Shown piece after piece: positions 58,935 to 64,000 of a stretch of 64,000 nucleotides of DNA. The notes beneath the pieces are model-generated. The model saw only the letters and a program-made list of their open reading frames with translations. It was not told where the DNA came from and ran no database searches. Positions within the stretch are counted from its first letter, which is position 1, and every line of letters starts with the position of its first letter. Position numbers and translations under genes: made by a program. Origin of the DNA: VRUE01 sp033856275 (GTDB lineage: Bacteria; Actinomycetota; Thermoleophilia; Solirubrobacterales; 70-9); contig JAWVFJ010000024.1 in assembly GCA_033856275.1 (NCBI GenBank), positions 1-64,000 of the forward strand, given 5' to 3'.

Positions 58935-60940
58935 GTGCCACCGCCTGGGCCTGGTTGGTCCTGCTCTTCCCTCTGTTCGGCTCGATCGCGATCGCGCTCG
59001 GCTTCAAGGCGCTGCCGGCGAAAGTCGCCGGGGCGATCGGCACGCTGACGATCGGCCTCGCCTTCGTGTGCGGAATCGCCGCGCTGGTCAGTCTGCTCGG
59101 CGAAGCGCCCGACGCCCGCCACCACGCCTCCTCACTCTGGGACTACGCCAGCGTCGCCGGGCTCGAGATCAAGCTTGGCATCTTCGTCGACCCGCTCTCG
59201 GTCTTCATGGTCCTCGTCGTCACCGGCGTCTCGACCCTGATCCACCTCTACTCGTTCGGCTACATGCAGTCCGACCAGGGCTATCACCGTTTCTTCAGCT
59301 ACCTCAACTTCTTCGTCTTCTCGATGCTGCTGCTCGTCCTCGCCGGCAACTTCGTGCTCTTGATCATCGGCTGGGCCTTCGTCGGCTTCGCCTCCTACGC
59401 GCTGATCAGCTTCTGGTACCGACGCCAAACGGCGACCAGGGCAGGGATGAAGGCCTTCGTGATCAACGTCGTCGGCGACATCGGCCTCGTCCTCGCCGCG
59501 ATCCTGATCTTCCGCGAACTGGGGACCTTCGAATACAGCGAGGTCTTCGCCAAGGCGCCGCAGGTCTTCAGCACCAACGAGTGGACGATCACGGCGATCT
59601 GCCTGCTGCTCCTGGTCGGTGCCTTCGCCAAGTCGGCGCAGCTGCCCTTCCACACCTGGCTGCCCGACGCGATGGAGGGGCCGACCCCAGTCTCCTCGCT
59701 GATCCACGCGGCGACGATGGTCACCGCCGGCGTCTACCTGATCGCCCGCACCCACGTCCTCTTTGCCCTCGCCCCCACCGCCGCCGACATCGCCGCCTTC
59801 ATCGGCCTGGCGACGCTGCTGGTCGCGGCGACGATCGCGCTGGTGATGACCGATCTGAAGCGTGCGATCGCCTACTCGACGATGAGCCAGATCGGCTACA
59901 TGGTCGTCGGCGTCTCGATCGGCGCATACAGCGCCGGCATGTTCCACCTGATGACCCACGCCTTCTTCAAGGCGCTGCTCTTCATGGCGGCGGGCTCGAT
60001 CATCGCCGCGATGGCCAACGAGCAGAACATCGACAGGATGAGCGGCTTCGGCAAGGCGATGCGCTTCACCTCGGTGACGATGCTCTGCGGCGGGCTCGCC
60101 CTGGCCGCCTTCCCCGGTACCTCGGGCTTCTTCTCCAAGGACGAGATCCTCGCCTACGCCACGGCGCGCGGGGGCATGTACCTGATCTTCACCGTGCTCG
60201 GCTACTTCGGCGCCCTGCTGACCGCGATCTACACCTTCCGCCTGATCTTCCGCATCCTTCCGGGCAGGCCGTGTCCGGAGGCGCAGGAGCTGATCGACAC
60301 TGGCCACGTCGCCCACGAGGAGCCGCGCAACCCGGCGACGGGCGAGGTCGAGGACACAAACGTCGGCTTCCCCGGCCCCGAGCACCACATTGCCGAGCAG
60401 TCGGCGCCGATGCGAATCGCGATGGCGGTACTCGCGTTCGGTGCCCTTTTCGGTGGCCTGATCCAGATCCCCGGCGTCGACGGCGTGGTCGGCAAGTTCC
60501 TCGACCCCGTCTTCGGGGACCTGGCCCTGTCGCATGTCCACCCGTCCGTGGGCGCCGAGTGGCTCGGGCTGGCGATCGGAGCGGCGATCTCACTTGCCGG
60601 CATCGGCATCGCCTACTTCCTTTACGTAGCGCAGCCGGAGACGCCCGCCGCACTGCAGCAGCGCTTCTCCGCAGTGCACACGTTCCTCTACAACAAGTGG
60701 TATTTCGATGAGCTCATAGACACACTCGTAGCTAAGCCGGCGCTGGCGATCGGCCGCTTCGCCAACCGCACCTTCGAGCGCCTCGTCGTCGACGGCCTGG
60801 TCAGTGGCACCGAGGACGTCGTCGGTGGCGGCGGCCGCCTTGTCCGCGTCGTGCAGAGCGGCTTCGTGCGCAGCTACGCGCTGCTGTTGCTCGTCGGATT
60901 CGCCGGGCTCGCCCTCTACTTCCTTCTCAGCAGCTCATGA
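58931..60940 (+). CDS. nuoL: NADH-quinone oxidoreductase subunit L
   Basis: 669 residues from GTG 58931 (GTGA overlap). Antiporter-like subunit: IFVDPLSVFMVLVVTGVSTLIHLYSFGYM, AFAKSAQLPFHTWLPDAMEGPTPVSSLIHAATMVTAGVYLIAR with the key Lys and His, IAYSTMSQIGYMVVGVSIGAYSAGMFHLMTHAFFKALLFMAAGSII. The long lateral helix and last helix (LLVGFAGLALYFLLSSS) are present. Pumps protons in the distal membrane arm. Confidence 0.96.
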   Translation: MSATAWAWLVLLFPLFGSIAIALGFKALPAKVAGAIGTLTIGLAFVCGIAALVSLLGEAPDARHHASSLWDYASVAGLEIKLGIFVDPLSVFMVLVVTGVSTLIHLYSFGYMQSDQGYHRFFSYLNFFVFSMLLLVLAGNFVLLIIGWAFVGFASYALISFWYRRQTATRAGMKAFVINVVGDIGLVLAAILIFRELGTFEYSEVFAKAPQVFSTNEWTITAICLLLLVGAFAKSAQLPFHTWLPDAMEGPTPVSSLIHAATMVTAGVYLIARTHVLFALAPTAADIAAFIGLATLLVAATIALVMTDLKRAIAYSTMSQIGYMVVGVSIGAYSAGMFHLMTHAFFKALLFMAAGSIIAAMANEQNIDRMSGFGKAMRFTSVTMLCGGLALAAFPGTSGFFSKDEILAYATARGGMYLIFTVLGYFGALLTAIYTFRLIFRILPGRPCPEAQELIDTGHVAHEEPRNPATGEVEDTNVGFPGPEHHIAEQSAPMRIAMAVLAFGALFGGLIQIPGVDGVVGKFLDPVFGDLALSHVHPSVGAEWLGLAIGAAISLAGIGIAYFLYVAQPETPAALQQRFSAVHTFLYNKWYFDELIDTLVAKPALAIGRFANRTFERLVVDGLVSGTEDVVGGGGRLVRVVQSGFVRSYALLLLVGFAGLALYFLLSSS

Positions 60941-62490
60941 TCAACTCGCTGCTCTGGACACCGCTCGCCTTCGGCCTCGTTGGTCTCGCCGTGCCGCGGC
61001 GCTACACCGGCTGGTGGGCGACGCTGGGCGCAGTGACGACGTTGGGACTGGCGGTCGCGATGCTCGCCGGCTTCGACTCGAGCGCCGCGGGTCTACAAGA
61101 CACCGTCGACGTCAACTGGATTCCTGGCCTCGGCGTCGACTACAGCCTCGGAGTCGACGGGCTCAACATCTTCCTGGTCCTGCTGACCACAGTGCTGTGG
61201 ACGGCGGGCACGGCCTTCGCCGCCTTCCGCGAGCAGGACCGCCCCCATCTCTTCTTCCTGATGATGCTGATCGGGGAGACCGCGACCCTGGGCTCGTTCT
61301 TGGCCCAGGACCTGCTCCTCTTCGTCCTCTTCTTCGACCTCATGCTGGTGCCGTTCTACTTCCTCTTCGGCGCCTGGGGCAGCGATCGCGAGGACGGCCC
61401 AACGGCCTCGGCGGCGACGCTGAAGATGATCGTTTACACGCTGATCGGCTCACTGCTGATGCTGGTCGCGGCGATAGCCACCGCGATCATCGCCGCCGAC
61501 GGCGGCCAGATCACATTCTCGATCGCCGAACTCGCCCAGCACCCGATCGGCGAGGGCAGCCAGCGCTGGATCTTCTGGTTCTTCGCCGCGGCTTTCCTGG
61601 TCAAGATGCCGGCCTTCCTCCTGCACGGCTGGATGCCCGACGCCTACCGAGCGGCGCCGCTGCCGGCCCTGGCGGTCTTCTCGGGCGTGCTGGCAAAGGT
61701 CGGCGCCTACGGCTTCCTCCGCGTAGTGCTGCCGCTCTTCCCGGACGCGACGGTCGAATTCCAGGAGGTGGTCTTGGTCATCGCCCTGGCCTCGATCCTC
61801 TACGGCTCGGTGATGGCCTTCACCCAGGCCAACATCCGGCTGGTCGCCGGCTACTCCTCGGTCGCGCAGCTCGGCTTCATCACAGCCGGGATCTTCGCCC
61901 TCAGCGCCGACGGCGCCGACGGCGCCGTCCTGCAGATGGTCAACCACGGCCTGGTGGTGGCACCGGTGTTCGTGATCATCGCGCTCCTGGCTGAGCGCAG
62001 CGGCACGGAGGACCTGCGCGAGATGGGCGGCATGGCGATGAAGGCGCCGGTGCTGGCCGCGCTCTTCCTGATCGTCACCCTGGCGACTCTGGCAATGCCC
62101 GGCTCGGCCAACTTCGTCGGCGAGTTCTACATCCTCAACGGCCTCTTCGACTCGAAGATCGTCTTCGCCTTCGTCGCGATCAGCGGCGTCGCGATGAGCG
62201 CCTATTACGCCCTGCGCCTCTACCAGCGGACGATGCACAACCGCAAGCCGGAGGAACTTATCTCGCGTGAGATCGGCTGGCGCGACGGCGCCGTCCTCGT
62301 ACCGCTGGTGCTCTGCATCATCGGCCTGGCGCTCTACCCGCAGTTGATCCTCCACCGCACGGCGCCGACCGTGCAGCAGACCGTCGCCAGTGTCATCCGC
62401 GGCGACACTCCGGAAGCGCATCTGACCAACACGGATGACCCGACGGTGCTGCAGTTCAGAGAAGTCTTTCCCGCCCAGAAAGAACCATGA
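60937..62490 (+). CDS. nuoM: NADH-quinone oxidoreductase subunit M
   Basis: 517 residues with 14 helices. Motifs DYSLGVDGLNIFLVLLTTVLWTAGTAFA, FLVKMPAFLLHGWMPDAYRAAPLPALAVFSGVLAKVGAYGFLRVVLPLFP, and LVAGYSSVAQLGFITAGIFALSADGADGAVLQMVNHGLVVAPVFVIIALLAER. Overlaps nuoL and nuoN by ATGA. Confidence 0.96.
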   Translation: MINSLLWTPLAFGLVGLAVPRRYTGWWATLGAVTTLGLAVAMLAGFDSSAAGLQDTVDVNWIPGLGVDYSLGVDGLNIFLVLLTTVLWTAGTAFAAFREQDRPHLFFLMMLIGETATLGSFLAQDLLLFVLFFDLMLVPFYFLFGAWGSDREDGPTASAATLKMIVYTLIGSLLMLVAAIATAIIAADGGQITFSIAELAQHPIGEGSQRWIFWFFAAAFLVKMPAFLLHGWMPDAYRAAPLPALAVFSGVLAKVGAYGFLRVVLPLFPDATVEFQEVVLVIALASILYGSVMAFTQANIRLVAGYSSVAQLGFITAGIFALSADGADGAVLQMVNHGLVVAPVFVIIALLAERSGTEDLREMGGMAMKAPVLAALFLIVTLATLAMPGSANFVGEFYILNGLFDSKIVFAFVAISGVAMSAYYALRLYQRTMHNRKPEELISREIGWRDGAVLVPLVLCIIGLALYPQLILHRTAPTVQQTVASVIRGDTPEAHLTNTDDPTVLQFREVFPAQKEP

Positions 62491-63983
62491 ACTTCCACGA
62501 ACCACACATCGACTACGCTGGCATCTCGCCGATCATCGCCCTCACCGTCGGGCTCTGCGTCGTCCTCCTCAGCGCTGTCTTCAAGCCGTTCCGCCACGCC
62601 GCGCCGGCGCCGACGCTGGCGACCCTGGCCACCACCGCCGGGCTGCTGATCTGGCAGTGGGGCGACGCGACCAGTCTCGTCTCCGGCTCGCTGCGCCTCG
62701 ACGACCTGGCGATCTCGATCTCGCTGATCGCGATCCTCACCGCCGCCTTCGCCGTGCTCTTCTCGATCCGCGAGCTCGCCACCGAGCAGGCCGGCTCGGG
62801 CGAGTACCACGCGCTGCTGCTCGGCTCGGTGCTGGGCATGGTGCTGCTCGCCCAGGCGCAGAACCTGGTCACCTTCTTCGTCGCGCTGGAGACGCTCTCA
62901 ATCCCGCTCTACATCCTCTGCGCCACCAACATGCGCCGCGAGAAGTCGCTCGAGTCGGGGCTCAAGTACCTGATCGTCGGCTCGCTCGGCTCGGCGACGC
63001 TGCTCTACGGGATGGCCTTCGTCTACGGCGGCTCGGGATCGACCGACTTCGCCGGGATCGCGGCGGGGATCTCTCAGGAAGGGGTGCTGGGCGACCCGCT
63101 CGTCCTGGTCGGGATCGGGATGACCGCCGTGGGCCTTGCCTTCAAGACCTCGATCGCGCCGTTCCACCAGTGGACGCCCGACGTCTACGAGGGCGCGCCG
63201 ACGCCGATCACCAGCTTCATGGCGGTGGCGACCAAGGCCGCCGCGTTCGCCGTCTTCGTCCGCTTCTTCGACGTCGCCCTGGCGCCGCAAGCCGACGAAT
63301 GGCAGCCGGCGCTCGCCGTGCTCGCGGCGATCTCGATCGTGGTCGGCAACGTCGGCGCCCTCGGCCAGGACTCGCTCAAGCGCCTGCTCGGCTACTCGGG
63401 CGTCGCCCAGGCCGGCTACATCCTCGCCGGCCTCGTCGTCGCCAGCGAGGCGGGCGTCAACGCGATCGTCTTCTATCTCGCCGCCTACGCCTTCATGAAC
63501 CTCGCCGCCTTCGCCGTCGTCATCGCCCGCGAGCGCGAAACGGTCTTTGGCGACGACATCGAGTCGGTCCGTGGTCTCGGCGCCGAGCGCCCGCTGCTGG
63601 CCTGGCCGCTGACGATCTCGATGCTCGGCCTCGCCGGCCTGCCAGCGACCGCCGGCTTCATCGGCAAGCTCTACCTGATCGAGGCCCTGGTCGAAGGCAA
63701 CTACACCTGGCTCGCGATCTTCATCGCCGTCGGCACGATGATCTCCCTCGCTTACTACCTGCGCGTGGTGGCGGCGATGTGGATGAATCCCGGAGGCGAG
63801 ACTGCGACAACCCCAGCGATCGCCGGCGCCTGCCCCGAAGCCGACCCGATCGACCCCGAAGCCGGCCGCCGCATCTACCTAGTGGCCCCAGCCCTGCTCG
63901 CCGCCGCAGCCACCATCTTCTTCGGCGTGATTCCTCAACCCTTGGTGGAGTTCGCCGAACACGCGGGCGCTTCCCTGTTCTGA
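62487..63983 (+). CDS. nuoN: NADH-quinone oxidoreductase subunit N
   Basis: 498 residues with 14 helices. Motifs YHALLLGSVLGMVLLAQAQNLVTFFVALETLSIPLYILCA, GLAFKTSIAPFHQWTPDVYEGAPTPITSFMAVATKAAAFAVFVRFF and LLGYSGVAQAGYILAGLVVASEAGVNAIVFYLAAYAFMNLAAFAVV. Last gene of the operon, complete; the window ends 17 bp after its stop, so the terminator is not seen. Confidence 0.96.
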   Translation: MNFHEPHIDYAGISPIIALTVGLCVVLLSAVFKPFRHAAPAPTLATLATTAGLLIWQWGDATSLVSGSLRLDDLAISISLIAILTAAFAVLFSIRELATEQAGSGEYHALLLGSVLGMVLLAQAQNLVTFFVALETLSIPLYILCATNMRREKSLESGLKYLIVGSLGSATLLYGMAFVYGGSGSTDFAGIAAGISQEGVLGDPLVLVGIGMTAVGLAFKTSIAPFHQWTPDVYEGAPTPITSFMAVATKAAAFAVFVRFFDVALAPQADEWQPALAVLAAISIVVGNVGALGQDSLKRLLGYSGVAQAGYILAGLVVASEAGVNAIVFYLAAYAFMNLAAFAVVIARERETVFGDDIESVRGLGAERPLLAWPLTISMLGLAGLPATAGFIGKLYLIEALVEGNYTWLAIFIAVGTMISLAYYLRVVAAMWMNPGGETATTPAIAGACPEADPIDPEAGRRIYLVAPALLAAAATIFFGVIPQPLVEFAEHAGASLF

Positions 63984-64000
63984 TCGACGTCATTCTCGAT

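Noticed and set aside
59132..60541. Minus-strand frame of 469 codons opposite nuoL
   Set aside because: Shadow frame rich in Asp/Glu/Arg/His with no recognisable fold; nuoL is certain.

Overview
The window is high-G+C DNA of an actinobacterium, most likely class Thermoleophilia (Solirubrobacterales-like). This placement is inference. It rests on the gene set: a nuoA-N operon, adenosylcobalamin-dependent ribonucleotide reductase, long exported beta-propeller and DUF11-type proteins, many GTG/TTG starts with strong GGAGG sites, an archaeal-looking type IA topoisomerase, and a basic Cys-containing C-terminal tail on one exported protein.

Layout. 1-8.2 kb is accessory: the tail of an IS3-like transposase, a small secreted protein, a 1853-residue RHS-repeat protein with a compositionally different C-terminal tip, two winged-helix regulators, and an untranslated leader that appears to hide the ribosome binding site of a 19-codon ORF. 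A tRNA-Thr(CGT) follows at 8.8 kb. 8.9-17.8 kb is one minus-strand block (aldo/keto reductase, LtrA, two giant exported proteins coupled by a GTGA overlap) behind a near-consensus promoter. 18-26.6 kb holds a secreted protein, a SprT-like protease, a two-component system, a GT2/DUF2304 pair, and the topA-tmk-holB replication cluster. 26.7-37.6 kb holds a sugar epimerase, a siroheme-synthesis enzyme, a MarR regulator divergent from YceI and an FMN reductase, HlyIII, nrdJ, a P450, an esterase and CsoR with its operator. 37.6-48.5 kb holds a MacB/FtsX-type ABC exporter, HAD phosphatase, MFS transporter, thioesterase, msrB, a cytochrome c-serS-response regulator operon, and small membrane proteins. 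48.6-64 kb is a complete respiratory complex I operon, nuoABCDEFGHI-JKLMN. It is almost wholly translationally coupled, but is broken by a double hairpin between nuoH and nuoI and by a DUF4242 gene on the opposite strand between nuoI and nuoJ.

The least-explained signal is a set of long palindromes. One is a true repeat family, with half-site GGTGCAACGTTTTGT plus a C-run mirrored by a G-run plus ACAAAACGTTGCACC. It has four good copies and one degenerate copy, two of them in tandem between nuoH and nuoI. Others have individual sequences with arms of about 16-26 bp, sitting at gene ends and divergent promoters. Three lie in frame inside conserved genes (holB, nuoG, nuoJ); the holB and nuoG copies share sequence, orientation, reading frame and a GxSPDT peptide. 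This resembles the coding-compatible palindromic elements of Rickettsia and is the best candidate here for something undescribed. All of this was read by eye; no database or folding program was used.
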